DNA from: Kordia periserrulae | GTDB lineage: Bacteria > Bacteroidota > Bacteroidia > Flavobacteriales > Flavobacteriaceae | Reading direction: 5' to 3' | Assembly: GCF_003054265.1 (NCBI RefSeq) | Contig: NZ_QBKT01000005.1 | Coordinates: 334,226 to 398,225 of the forward strand | Length of the DNA stretch: 64,000 nt | Shown: one piece after another, positions 56,071 to 64,000 of the stretch | Numbering within the stretch: position 1 is the first letter of the stretch | Layout of the letters: every line of letters begins with the position of its first letter | Notes under the pieces: model-generated | Databases searched by the model: none | Told to the model about the DNA's origin: nothing | The model's input: the letters and a program-made list of their open reading frames with translations, nothing else | Made by a program: the position numbers and the translations under genes

Positions 56071-56168
56071 TTCGGGGCGAGCCCACGAAGCATCAAGTAG
56101 AAACTATTGAAACATTTCGACGCAAGCCAAGCGTCGGAGCATATTTAATCTCGATTATCGAGTAAAAT
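56071..56168. repeat. ~95-base dispersed repeat, copy 2
   Basis: Starts TTCGGGGCGAG, has AAACATTTCGACGCAAG and ends with CTCGATTATCGAGTAAAAT, matching 50099-50193. Confidence 0.7.
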
Positions 56169-56174
56169 GAAGTT

Positions 56175-56651
56175 CTAGTTTTTTGTAAATGAAATGCTAT
56201 CGCCAACTTCCAAATTCCACGCGTCTGCCAATCCTGCTTTGATTTCCAATACATACATCGCAGGAACTTCTGAAGGAAGTCCAGTTTCATTCAGCGGGAT
56301 AGCGTTTTTTTGAAAACTCACAATCTTTTTGTTTTGATCTATATAAATAATATCTAAAGGAATAAAAGTATTTTTCATGTAAAAGCTCTGTGGAAGCGCC
56401 GATTTGAATATAAAAAGCATGGATTGCTTGTCTTCCATCGACTTGCGATACATGAGTCCCGTTTGGCGTTCATAATCCGTTTCAGCAAACTCTACATCTA
56501 GCGTTTTGATTGGTGTTCCGTCGGCTTTCAATAACGTCAATTCACCTTCTTTGGTAAACGAAATGTCTTGGGTTTTAACTTGCGGATTAACGGTTTCTTT
56601 ACACGAAACAAACGCTACAGAAATACACAAAAACAAGAGTAACTGTTTCAT
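56175..56651 (-). CDS. DUF192 lipoprotein
   Basis: A 158-residue protein with a lipobox (FVSC, Cys17) and the DUF192 pattern: ETDYERQTGLMYRKSMEDKQ, SMLFIF, FYMKNTFIPLDIIYID, and VLEIKAGLADAWNLEVGD. DUF192 proteins are widespread and of unknown function. Its start overlaps the stop of lgt by one base (TAATG), so both are in one unit; being a lipoprotein, it is a substrate of Lgt. Confidence 0.9.
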   Translation of the reverse strand: MKQLLLFLCISVAFVSCKETVNPQVKTQDISFTKEGELTLLKADGTPIKTLDVEFAETDYERQTGLMYRKSMEDKQSMLFIFKSALPQSFYMKNTFIPLDIIYIDQNKKIVSFQKNAIPLNETGLPSEVPAMYVLEIKAGLADAWNLEVGDSISFTKN

Positions 56652-57532
56652 TAGGAAGTCGCGGTTTTAGGAGTTTCAGTGTTTGACGAATTTGTTTTTC
56701 TAAACATAAAATAAAAGCCTGCAATGATAAATGGAATGCTCAACCATTGTCCTGTGCTCAACACATTGTTAAATGTTTCTCCAAATCCGCCCAAATTCTC
56801 TTTGACAAATTCCACAAAGAATCGCACGGTCCAAAGTAACACTAAAAACAATCCAAAAATATAACCGTCTTTCTGTTTTTTGTCTGTTTTCCAATAGGTG
56901 TACCACAAAATCGCAAAGACAAACACATAACAAATCGCTTCATATAATTGTGCGGGATGACGTGGTAATGTATCGCCATTGGCTTTAAAAACAACTCCGA
57001 AATCTGACTTGGTGTACGTTCCTACAATTTCAGAATTGAAAAAGTTTCCAATGCGCACAAAAACACCACCAATCGCCACAGAAATAACCACTCTGTCTAA
57101 AATCCAAAGCAAGGTTTTGTATTGGTATTTTCTACGGTATAAATACAGTGCAACAATAATTCCGATAGCCGCTCCGTGACTTGCCAAGCCTGCAAAACCT
57201 GTAAATTTATAGCCTTCTATAAAGCCAAAAAGTGTGGAGTTGGCATCGGCTTTAATTGGTAGTAAAATTTCGATTAAATGGTCTTGATAATGTGCCCAAT
57301 TGTAAAAGAAAACTTCTCCCAAACGCGCACCTAACAACGTAGCAATCACCGTGTACATAAATAGCGAATCCAAATACTTTAGCGGAATGCCTTCTTTTTC
57401 GTAAATCCGTTTTGTAATATAATATCCCACACTAAATGCGATGATAAACATTAAGCTATAATATCTAATTTGAATTGGGCCTAAATTCAATAAAACTTCG
57501 CTGGGATTCCAGTTGATACTTAGTAGGTGCAT
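56651..57532 (-). CDS. lgt: Prolipoprotein diacylglyceryl transferase
   Basis: A 293-residue, seven-helix inner membrane enzyme that moves diacylglycerol from phosphatidylglycerol to the lipobox Cys of preprolipoproteins. GARLGEVFFYNW and the signature VRIGNFFNSEIVG are present, with PRHPAQLYEA further on. The C-terminus ends past the last helix. The many lipoproteins in this window need it. It follows yidD on the same strand. Confidence 0.96.
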   Translation of the reverse strand: MHLLSINWNPSEVLLNLGPIQIRYYSLMFIIAFSVGYYITKRIYEKEGIPLKYLDSLFMYTVIATLLGARLGEVFFYNWAHYQDHLIEILLPIKADANSTLFGFIEGYKFTGFAGLASHGAAIGIIVALYLYRRKYQYKTLLWILDRVVISVAIGGVFVRIGNFFNSEIVGTYTKSDFGVVFKANGDTLPRHPAQLYEAICYVFVFAILWYTYWKTDKKQKDGYIFGLFLVLLWTVRFFVEFVKENLGGFGETFNNVLSTGQWLSIPFIIAGFYFMFRKTNSSNTETPKTATS

Positions 57533-57671
57533 AAAATGGTATAATTTATAAAGTGTAAATATAGGTAAACCAAACGGAAATCAAAGAACGCAAACCGTTA
57601 AGGAATTGCATTTTGTTGAAAGTCAGTGTATGTAATTTTTGTATGATTGAAAATGAAAGTGATGGTTAAAA

Positions 57672-57923
57672 CTATTCCTTTTTTTTCTTTTTTGGGAATT
57701 CGTCAGGCACAGGATCATATCCGCTTCCGCCGAAAGGGTGACAACTAAAAATTCGTTTCATGGCTAAAAAACCGCCGCGAAACAATCCGTGCTTTTTCAG
57801 TGCTTCTGCAGCATAGTGTGAGCAAGTTGGCGTATATCTACAAGCGGCAGGCGTGTAGGGTGAAATTGCCGCTTGGTAAAAACGGATGATTAATAAAAAG
57901 GGATATATAAGTATCTTTTTAAT
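57672..57923 (-). CDS. yidD: Membrane protein insertion efficiency factor YidD
   Basis: An 83-residue protein whose body matches Yid[59 protein letters not shown] and [11 protein letters not shown]. No ATG, GTG or TTG exists in the frame between the stop at TAA and the conserved region. The first initiator that gives the usual (M)KKILIYPF start is ATT at 57923. It lies 17 bases after cysS. YidD helps YidC insert membrane proteins. Confidence 0.88.
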   Translation of the reverse strand: MKKILIYPFLLIIRFYQAAISPYTPAACRYTPTCSHYAAEALKKHGLFRGGFLAMKRIFSCHPFGGSGYDPVPDEFPKKKKKE

Positions 57924-57940
57924 AACAATCGTTTAAGAAA

Positions 57941-59428
57941 TTACTGTGAAAGCGAAAACGAAGTGCCGTCTTTTCCGTCTTTCAACTGAATGCCCAAGGC
58001 TGCTAATTCGTCGCGAATTTTATCAGAAGTGGCAAAATCTTTGTTCGCGCGTGCTTCATTTCGCATATCAATTAACAATTCAACCACGCCAGAAAGTGCA
58101 TCGCCTTCATCAGACGTTCCGTTTTGTGCTTCCAATCCTAAAATTTCAAACACAAAAATGTGCATGTATTTTTTCAATTCTTCCAAACTTTCTGGTAGAA
58201 TCGTTGCTTTTCCATCTTTTAGCTGATTGATATATTTAACCGCTTCAAACAAATCTGCAATTAAAATTGGCGTATTAAAATCGTCATTTAAGGCATCGTA
58301 ACAATTGCGCTTCCAAACGGAAAGATTGAAACTTGTTTTATCTCCCACAGGTTGTAACGTTTCTAGTGTTTTGATGGCTTCCATCAACTTATTAAAGCCT
58401 TTTTCAGAAGCTAGTAAGGCATCATTGCTAAAATCGAGAATGCTACGGTAATGTGCTTGCATCATAAAGAAACGCGCGACACTTGGAGAAAATCCTTTGG
58501 ATAAATGTTCGCTGTCTCCAGAGAAAATTTCGCCAGGTAAAATATTATTTCCTGTCGATTTTGCCATTTTCTTTCCGTTCAAGGTTAGCATATTGGCATG
58601 CATCCAATAATTGACAGGCGAAACACCTTTAGCAGCTTCGTTTTGAGCAATTTCACATTCGTGATGTGGAAACTTTAAGTCCATTCCGCCACCGTGAATA
58701 TCAAATCGGTCACCTAAATATTTGGTGCTCATTGCAGTACATTCTAAGTGCCAGCCAGGAAAACCTTCGCTCCAAGGAGAAGGCCAATGCATGATGTGAT
58801 TTTCTTCTGCACGTTTCCAAAGTGCAAAATCTTGCGGATTCTTTTTATCGCTTTGACCATCTAACACACGTGTATTGTGGATTAAATCCTCAACTTTGCG
58901 CTTGCTTAACTTTCCGTATTCGTTGGTTTCGTTAAATTTTAAGACATCAAAATACACAGAACCGTTGACTTCATACGCAAAACCCTTTTCCATGATATTC
59001 CGTACAATTTCAATTTGCTGAATAATATGTCCTGTCGCAGTAGGTTCAATACTTGGTGGCAAAAAATTAAACTTTTGAAGAATCGTGTGGAAATCAATCG
59101 TATATCGTTGTACAATTTCCATCGGTTCCAATTCTTCCAAGCGTGCTTTTTTTGCGATGCGATCTTCGCCAGCATCCGCATCATTTTCCAAATGCCCAAC
59201 ATCGGTAATATTTCGTACATAGCGTACTTTATATCCTAAATGTTGTAAATATCTAAAAATCATATCAAAAGACATAAACGTGCGTACATTTCCTAAATGC
59301 ACATTGCTATACACGGTAGGACCGCACACATACATTCCAACATGACCTTCATTAATAGGTGTAAAAACTTCTTTTTGGTTGGTGAGGGAATTGTATATTT
59401 TAAGTTCTTGTTCTTGATATAATTTCAT
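57941..59428 (-). CDS. cysS: Cysteinyl-tRNA synthetase
   Basis: A 495-residue class I synthetase. The HIGH motif is HLGN in [19 protein letters not shown] is KKMAKSTGN, and the zinc ligands lie in [18 protein letters not shown] and [17 protein letters not shown]. It charges tRNA-Cys. It ends 17 bases upstream of yidD and begins 22 bases after folE, so it is in a leftward operon. Confidence 0.97.
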   Translation of the reverse strand: MKLYQEQELKIYNSLTNQKEVFTPINEGHVGMYVCGPTVYSNVHLGNVRTFMSFDMIFRYLQHLGYKVRYVRNITDVGHLENDADAGEDRIAKKARLEELEPMEIVQRYTIDFHTILQKFNFLPPSIEPTATGHIIQQIEIVRNIMEKGFAYEVNGSVYFDVLKFNETNEYGKLSKRKVEDLIHNTRVLDGQSDKKNPQDFALWKRAEENHIMHWPSPWSEGFPGWHLECTAMSTKYLGDRFDIHGGGMDLKFPHHECEIAQNEAAKGVSPVNYWMHANMLTLNGKKMAKSTGNNILPGEIFSGDSEHLSKGFSPSVARFFMMQAHYRSILDFSNDALLASEKGFNKLMEAIKTLETLQPVGDKTSFNLSVWKRNCYDALNDDFNTPILIADLFEAVKYINQLKDGKATILPESLEELKKYMHIFVFEILGLEAQNGTSDEGDALSGVVELLIDMRNEARANKDFATSDKIRDELAALGIQLKDGKDGTSFSLSQ

Positions 59429-59450
59429 GATAAACGATCAAAAATGGTAA

Positions 59451-60131
59451 TTAAAATTTAGTGTCTAATTTAATATAATCTAGGAATTCTAAGCGTGTTT
59501 TTTCATTTTTAAATTTTCCGCCAAATTCAGCTGTTACGGTGCTGCTCTCTATATCTCTGATTCCGCGAGAATTCACACATAAATGTTTGGCATCAATCAC
59601 ACAGGCAACATCTTCCGTGCCGAGTACTTTTTGCAGTTCTTTCACCACTTGAATTGTTAAACGCTCCTGTACTTGTGGGCGTTTTGCATAATAATCAACT
59701 ATGCGATTCATTTTGGAAAGTCCCACCACATTTCCATTAGAAATATAGGCAATATGTGCGCGACCTACAATTGGAAGTAAGTGATGTTCGCAGGTAGAGT
59801 AGACTGTGATGTTTTTTTCTACCAGCATTTCGTTGTACTTATATTTATTGTCAAACGTAGAAGCTTTTGGTCTTCTATCAGGATGCAATCCGCCAAAAAT
59901 TTCCTTTACAAACATTTTAGCCACTCTATTTGGCGTTCCTTTCAGGCTATCGTCTGTCATGTCTAAACCTAAGGTTTGCATGATATTCGCGACATCTTTT
60001 CGGATGCTTTGTATTTTTTCGTCATCACTCAAGTCAAAAGCATCTTCGCGCATAGGCGTTTCATAAGAGGTCATCATGTGATCGTCTCCCATAGCTTGTA
60101 TTTCTTCTTCAAGCGCTTTATCTATTTTCAT
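59451..60131 (-). CDS. folE: GTP cyclohydrolase I
   Basis: A 226-residue enzyme making 7,8-dihydroneopterin triphosphate, the first step of tetrahydrofolate synthesis. STCEHHLLPIVGRAHIAYIS carries the zinc Cys and His residues, with GLSKMNRIVDYYAKRPQVQE, and later AKHLCVNSRGI holding the second Cys. It is the first gene of the folE-cysS-yidD group. Confidence 0.96.
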   Translation of the reverse strand: MKIDKALEEEIQAMGDDHMMTSYETPMREDAFDLSDDEKIQSIRKDVANIMQTLGLDMTDDSLKGTPNRVAKMFVKEIFGGLHPDRRPKASTFDNKYKYNEMLVEKNITVYSTCEHHLLPIVGRAHIAYISNGNVVGLSKMNRIVDYYAKRPQVQERLTIQVVKELQKVLGTEDVACVIDAKHLCVNSRGIRDIESSTVTAEFGGKFKNEKTRLEFLDYIKLDTKF

Positions 60132-60493
60132 TGATTGTATATTTCTTCATCAAAAAAACAACAGTACAAATCGGTATGTAAAAACCAAGATATAAAATCG
60201 TGGTATCGCTGTAATTTGCAACTTTATTTTTTCAAAAATTAACAAGACTGCAAAGATAGCTAAATAATATATACGATGCGGTTGAACGTACCGTAAATAA
60301 ATGTGTTAAAGAATCATGAATATCACAAAATTTTCTTAATTTTCCGCGATTCAAAATAATTTTTTTAACACAATGTCGGTTTTTTGCGGGTGTTGTTGTT
60401 ATATATAATGTAAGCAGAATGAAGCGTTTTTTTAATAAAAATTGCAACGCTTCTTTTCAAAATTAATAACCTTAGAATACAAACACGACTGTT
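60132..60493. other. Divergent intergenic region
   Basis: AT-rich region between folE and the secreted protein gene. No gene or clear promoter match is seen. Confidence 0.5.
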
Positions 60494-60922
60494 ATGCGTA
60501 AATTCTATGTATGTATGATGTTTCTCTTCTTTGGACTTAGTGTGAACGCTCAAATTGGCAAGGCTTCGCATAAGTTTAAAGCGCATCAAGTAGATAACTT
60601 CATCAATGAAGTTTATGGAGATCAAGCTCAAAAAGTAATTTTCTCCAACAAAAATCTGTACAGAACTTTTAAAAAATTAATTCTTGAGCGAATGGAGATT
60701 GTGCGAAAGTCGGAAATGAAAGGGAAAAAAGTACCTAAAATTACTGAAAATGGTATGTTTGATACCTACAATAGCAATGTAAGTCATGATGATTTTTTTG
60801 ATGTCAACAACTTCAATCCATTAAAGTACAAACTTGTATTTTTTGACGCTAGTTCGTATCAGGTATATGAAATAGACAACACGGATTACCTCCTTATTAT
60901 TAAGCCACAACCAAAACTATAA
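60494..60922 (+). CDS. Small secreted protein of unknown function
   Basis: A 142-residue protein with a signal peptide (FYVCMMFLFFGLSVNAQ) and a mature part rich in Lys, Asn and Phe (KASHKFKAHQVDNFINEVYG, KLILERMEIVRKSEMKGKKV). The family is not recognised. It lies 16 bases before the giant T9SS-type gene, so they probably share a transcript. Confidence 0.7.
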   Translation: MRKFYVCMMFLFFGLSVNAQIGKASHKFKAHQVDNFINEVYGDQAQKVIFSNKNLYRTFKKLILERMEIVRKSEMKGKKVPKITENGMFDTYNSNVSHDDFFDVNNFNPLKYKLVFFDASSYQVYEIDNTDYLLIIKPQPKL

Positions 60923-60938
60923 AACTAAACACCTAGAG

Positions 60939-63900
60939 ATGAAAAAAATAGTTCTCTTACTTCTTATTATAACACCATTCTTTTGTTTCGGACAAAATGT
61001 TCTTATTGAAAACGGTACCTTTAATATATGTCAAGGTACATTTTTAGATACAGGAGGAAGCGGTGCAGGACAATATTCCAACAATGAAAACATTGTCATG
61101 ACCTTATGTCCAAACGATGCAGGCGATAAAGTGCAATTAGAATTTACGTCGTTTGGATTGCAAGACATGAGCGATTTTATGAATATTTATGATGGTCCTG
61201 ATACTACAGCGCCACAATTTGGTTCGTTTACAGGAACCGCATCACCAGGAACAGTAATTGCTACAAACTCTAATACTTCTGGGTGTATTACCATAGAATT
61301 TATTTCAGATGCCGCAGGTGTTAACATTGGTTGGGCAGCAACCATTTCGTGTGTAACGCCATGTCAAACCATTAATTCTCAATTAGATTCTTCTGTTCCA
61401 GCGGCAGATGGAAACAATATCATCGAAATATGTCAAGGCGATTCTGTAACCTTCAACGGAAGTGCTACATTTAGTTCTGACGGTACAGGAGCTCAATACC
61501 AATGGGATTTCGGAGATGGAAACTCTGCTAGCGGACAATCTGTAACGCATACCTTTCCAAATCCAGGAGCATATATCGTCAATTTAAATGTAACGGATAC
61601 GAATAACTGTACAAATGACAATCTTATCAATCAAGTTGTACGAGTTTCCACAACGCCTGATTTTACAGGAACGACGCCAACAGATCCCATTATATGTTTT
61701 GGAGATAGTACGACCATTCCAGGAGTGGTAACACCAACACCTTTTATTGTAGAATGTACGCCGCCAGTAAGTGGTGAAACGTTTTTGCCTGATGGAAGTG
61801 GAGTTTCGTATGAAACTTCTGTTGTCGTTGACTGTTTTGATTCTGATCAAGTATTAACTTCTGGTTCAGAAATATTAGAAATCTGTTTAAATATTGAGCA
61901 TTCGTATACAGGTGATTTAGAAATTGTCATTGTAAGTCCAAATGGGCAAGAAGCAGTATTATTAGAATATCCAAATTCGGGAGGTGGAACGTTTTTAGGA
62001 CAAGCACTTGACGATGGAAGTACTGCGCCTGGAATCGGAGCAGACTACTGTTTTGGACTCTCAGGGACAACATTTTTAGACAATGCGCCAACCACTAACT
62101 TAGGTTCAGGAAATGCATTTCAGCCAGGAACCTATCTTCCAGAAGATCCAAATGGATTTGACAACTTAATTGGAAGTCCATTAAACGGAAACTGGACAAT
62201 TAGAGTAACGGACAATTTAGCCATTGATAACGGATATATTTTCCGTTGGAGCTTAGACTTTGATCCTGCTATTCTTCCTGCTGACGAATCTTTTACGCCA
62301 GTAGTTGTTTCTGAAGGATGGTTGCCAGATGCTTCTATCACAGACACTACAGGAAATGTAATCACGGTTCAACCAACAACACCAGGACAACATTGCTATA
62401 CATATGAAATGACAGATGATTTAGGATGTACATACTCTGAAACGGTATGTATTGATGTAACACCAGAAATTAACAATGGTTCACCATCTAACCTATCAAA
62501 CTGTTCCAACAATACTACCGAAGTATTCGATTTAACAGTCAACACAGCACAAGTGCTAGCGCCAATTGCCGATACAACTAATATAGAAGTCACCTATCAC
62601 TTGTCACAAGCGGATGCAGACGCGGGAATCAATGCACTTACAGATGCACAAGCACAAGCATACACAGCTACTGATGGAGACGTAATTTATGTGAGAATTT
62701 CCTATACAGGAACAACTACAATTGATTGTTTTCAAACAGAATCATTCACCATAAACATTGGGAATACAACTGCCAATGCAGTTCCAGACTTGATATTGTG
62801 TGACATTGGAAACGATGGAGTAGAAGATTTTGACTTATGTGCACAAACAGTATTAGCGCTTGGAACGCAAGATCCAGCAGAATACACGGTAACCTATCAT
62901 GATACACAAGCAGATGCAGACAACAATATGAATCCACTGCCATGTATCTACACAAATACAACGGCTCCTATAGACGATATTTACATCAGAGTTCAAGACA
63001 ATAATAGCGCAACGTGTTTTGCGGTAACTTCTTTCGATTTAATCTTAAATCCTGAACCGTCACTCACAACAGCACCAGACATGGTTGTTTGTGATGATGC
63101 TTCAAATGATGGTGTTGAAATATTTGACTTATCTACACAAATTCCACTAATATTAGGCACGCAAAACCCAGCAGATTTTACCATTAGTTTTCATGCGAGT
63201 ACCGCTGATGCTAATGCAAATGTAAATCCGCTACCTACGATGTACACTAATATCACTCCTTCGGATGTTATTGTGGTACGCGTAGAAGACAATACTACAA
63301 ACTGTGTGTCAACCACACAATTTAATGTAGTTGTAAATCAATTGCCGATAGCAAATGCTGTAGCAAACGTTGTTGTTTGCGACGATGATTCTAATGACGG
63401 TGTTGAAAACTTTGTATTAACGAGTTTTGATACACAAGTATTAGGAACACAAGATCCAGCAGTTTTTAATATTACGTATCACGCAACGATGCCAGATGCT
63501 GTAAACGATGTAAACCCACTAGCAGTCAACTATACAGCAACAGTGGGAACACAGACTATCTACGTTCGTATAGAAAACAATGCCAATGCCTCTTGTAGTG
63601 ATACAACGCAATTTGACATACGTCTAAATGTACAACCGATAGCAAACGCGGCATCAGATATGGTTTTTTGTGATACAGATGGCAATGGCACGGAAGATTT
63701 TGACTTTACTACGCAAGAAGCTGCTATTTTAGGCGGACAAAATCCAGCGGACTTTAACATTACGTTCCATAACAGTCAGGCTGATGCGCAAGCAGATACG
63801 GCACCTCTTTCGAGTCCTTACACTAGTAGTGGCGGAGAAACGATCTACGTTCGTATTGATAGCACCGAGCCAGGCAACGACTGTTTTGCTGTTACGGATT

Positions 63901-64000
63901 TTGATTTAATTGTGAATGAATTACCAGTAGCAGTACTACCAGCTACGATAGAAGAATGTGATGATGATGGCGACGGTTTTGCTGACTTTACCCTAACGGA
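60939..64000 (+). CDS. Giant T9SS-type adhesin (CUB, PKD, P-domain, tandem repeats), 3' end outside window
   Basis: It starts at ATG 60939 and stays open to the right edge, giving 1020 visible residues. Order: signal peptide (MKKIVLLLLIITPFFCFGQ); a CUB-like domain to about 130; a PKD domain near 150-230 (YQWDFGDGNSASGQSVTHTF); a proprotein-convertase-type P domain near 300-440 (NIEHSYTGDLEIVIVSPNGQ). Then five or more repeats of 96-97 residues begin at nucleotides 62784, 63075, 63363, 63654 and 63942 (CDDD-NDG-E-FDL and ILGTQNPADF). Such proteins normally end in a type B sorting domain; the end is not visible here. Likely a surface adhesin. Confidence 0.88.
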   Translation, partial: MKKIVLLLLIITPFFCFGQNVLIENGTFNICQGTFLDTGGSGAGQYSNNENIVMTLCPNDAGDKVQLEFTSFGLQDMSDFMNIYDGPDTTAPQFGSFTGTASPGTVIATNSNTSGCITIEFISDAAGVNIGWAATISCVTPCQTINSQLDSSVPAADGNNIIEICQGDSVTFNGSATFSSDGTGAQYQWDFGDGNSASGQSVTHTFPNPGAYIVNLNVTDTNNCTNDNLINQVVRVSTTPDFTGTTPTDPIICFGDSTTIPGVVTPTPFIVECTPPVSGETFLPDGSGVSYETSVVVDCFDSDQVLTSGSEILEICLNIEHSYTGDLEIVIVSPNGQEAVLLEYPNSGGGTFLGQALDDGSTAPGIGADYCFGLSGTTFLDNAPTTNLGSGNAFQPGTYLPEDPNGFDNLIGSPLNGNWTIRVTDNLAIDNGYIFRWSLDFDPAILPADESFTPVVVSEGWLPDASITDTTGNVITVQPTTPGQHCYTYEMTDDLGCTYSETVCIDVTPEINNGSPSNLSNCSNNTTEVFDLTVNTAQVLAPIADTTNIEVTYHLSQADADAGINALTDAQAQAYTATDGDVIYVRISYTGTTTIDCFQTESFTINIGNTTANAVPDLILCDIGNDGVEDFDLCAQTVLALGTQDPAEYTVTYHDTQADADNNMNPLPCIYTNTTAPIDDIYIRVQDNNSATCFAVTSFDLILNPEPSLTTAPDMVVCDDASNDGVEIFDLSTQIPLILGTQNPADFTISFHASTADANANVNPLPTMYTNITPSDVIVVRVEDNTTNCVSTTQFNVVVNQLPIANAVANVVVCDDDSNDGVENFVLTSFDTQVLGTQDPAVFNITYHATMPDAVNDVNPLAVNYTATVGTQTIYVRIENNANASCSDTTQFDIRLNVQPIANAASDMVFCDTDGNGTEDFDFTTQEAAILGGQNPADFNITFHNSQADAQADTAPLSSPYTSSGGETIYVRIDSTEPGNDCFAVTDFDLIVNELPVAVLPATIEECDDDGDGFADFTLT

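Larger units (their letters stand above)
55750..56174. other. Intergenic region upstream of the peptide/glycosyltransferase operon
   Basis: No gene is seen. It holds the phased motif array at 55887-55985 and the dispersed repeat at 56071-56168. Confidence 0.6.

Noticed and set aside
62784..64000. Regular ~290-base repeats that could suggest a CRISPR-like array
   Set aside because: They lie within one open reading frame, differ in sequence and translate to conserved protein repeats.

Overview
The window looks like chromosomal DNA from a marine member of the Flavobacteriaceae (Bacteroidota). I infer this from the low GC content, Bacteroidota-type promoters (TTG, about 20 bases, then TAnnTTTG), a fused SecDF, type IX secretion sorting domains, DUF4836 and DUF2911 proteins, and many small peptides with the Leu/Lys-rich leader seen on Bacteroidota class I lanthipeptide precursors. 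A Kordia-like genus is my best guess, with low certainty. I found no rRNA, tRNA, CRISPR array, insertion sequence or prophage.

Layout. 1-3.9 kb: two tandem cassettes, each a membrane-spanning TPR/AraC regulator followed by a small Cys-rich peptide gene. 4-9 kb: a leftward group of DUF4836 lipoprotein, ABC ATPase, FtsX-like permease and kdsA. 9-11 kb: typA. 11-28 kb: a surface-glycan region with a methyltransferase, a membrane sulfatase-like enzyme, a FemAB/GNAT-like protein, a sugar aminotransferase, a flippase, two hexapeptide acyltransferases, four glycosyltransferases and a FdtA-type ketoisomerase. It also holds a ParDE toxin-antitoxin pair, dps, a CIA30 protein and trmL. 28-30 kb: ftsE and three orphan lanthipeptide-like precursors. 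30-44 kb: a large TPR protein with an outer-membrane barrel, an amidohydrolase, DUF2911, an unrecognised protein, asnB, a dipeptide epimerase and a T9SS cargo protein. 44-54 kb: gyrB, a DUF6588-like protein, mdh, a GG-leader peptide, two secreted proteins related to the SecD periplasmic domain, and secDF. 54-56 kb: a SunS-like TPR glycosyltransferase between two small leader-type peptides. 56-60 kb: folE, cysS, yidD, lgt and a DUF192 lipoprotein, all leftward. 60.5-64 kb: a secreted protein and the start of a giant T9SS-type adhesin with CUB, PKD, P-domain and about 97-residue repeats.

How the genes fit together. FdtA-type ketoisomerase, DegT aminotransferase and hexapeptide acetyltransferase together suggest a dTDP-3-acetamido-3,6-dideoxyhexose, to be joined by the glycosyltransferases and exported by the flippase. 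The novelty is concentrated in eight small precursor-like peptides spread over the window with no LanB/LanC-type enzyme nearby. Two sit beside transmembrane regulators and two flank a peptide-type glycosyltransferase. A 15-base palindromic sequence occurs exactly twice, upstream of one regulator gene and upstream of a distant precursor gene, which points to a shared regulon.
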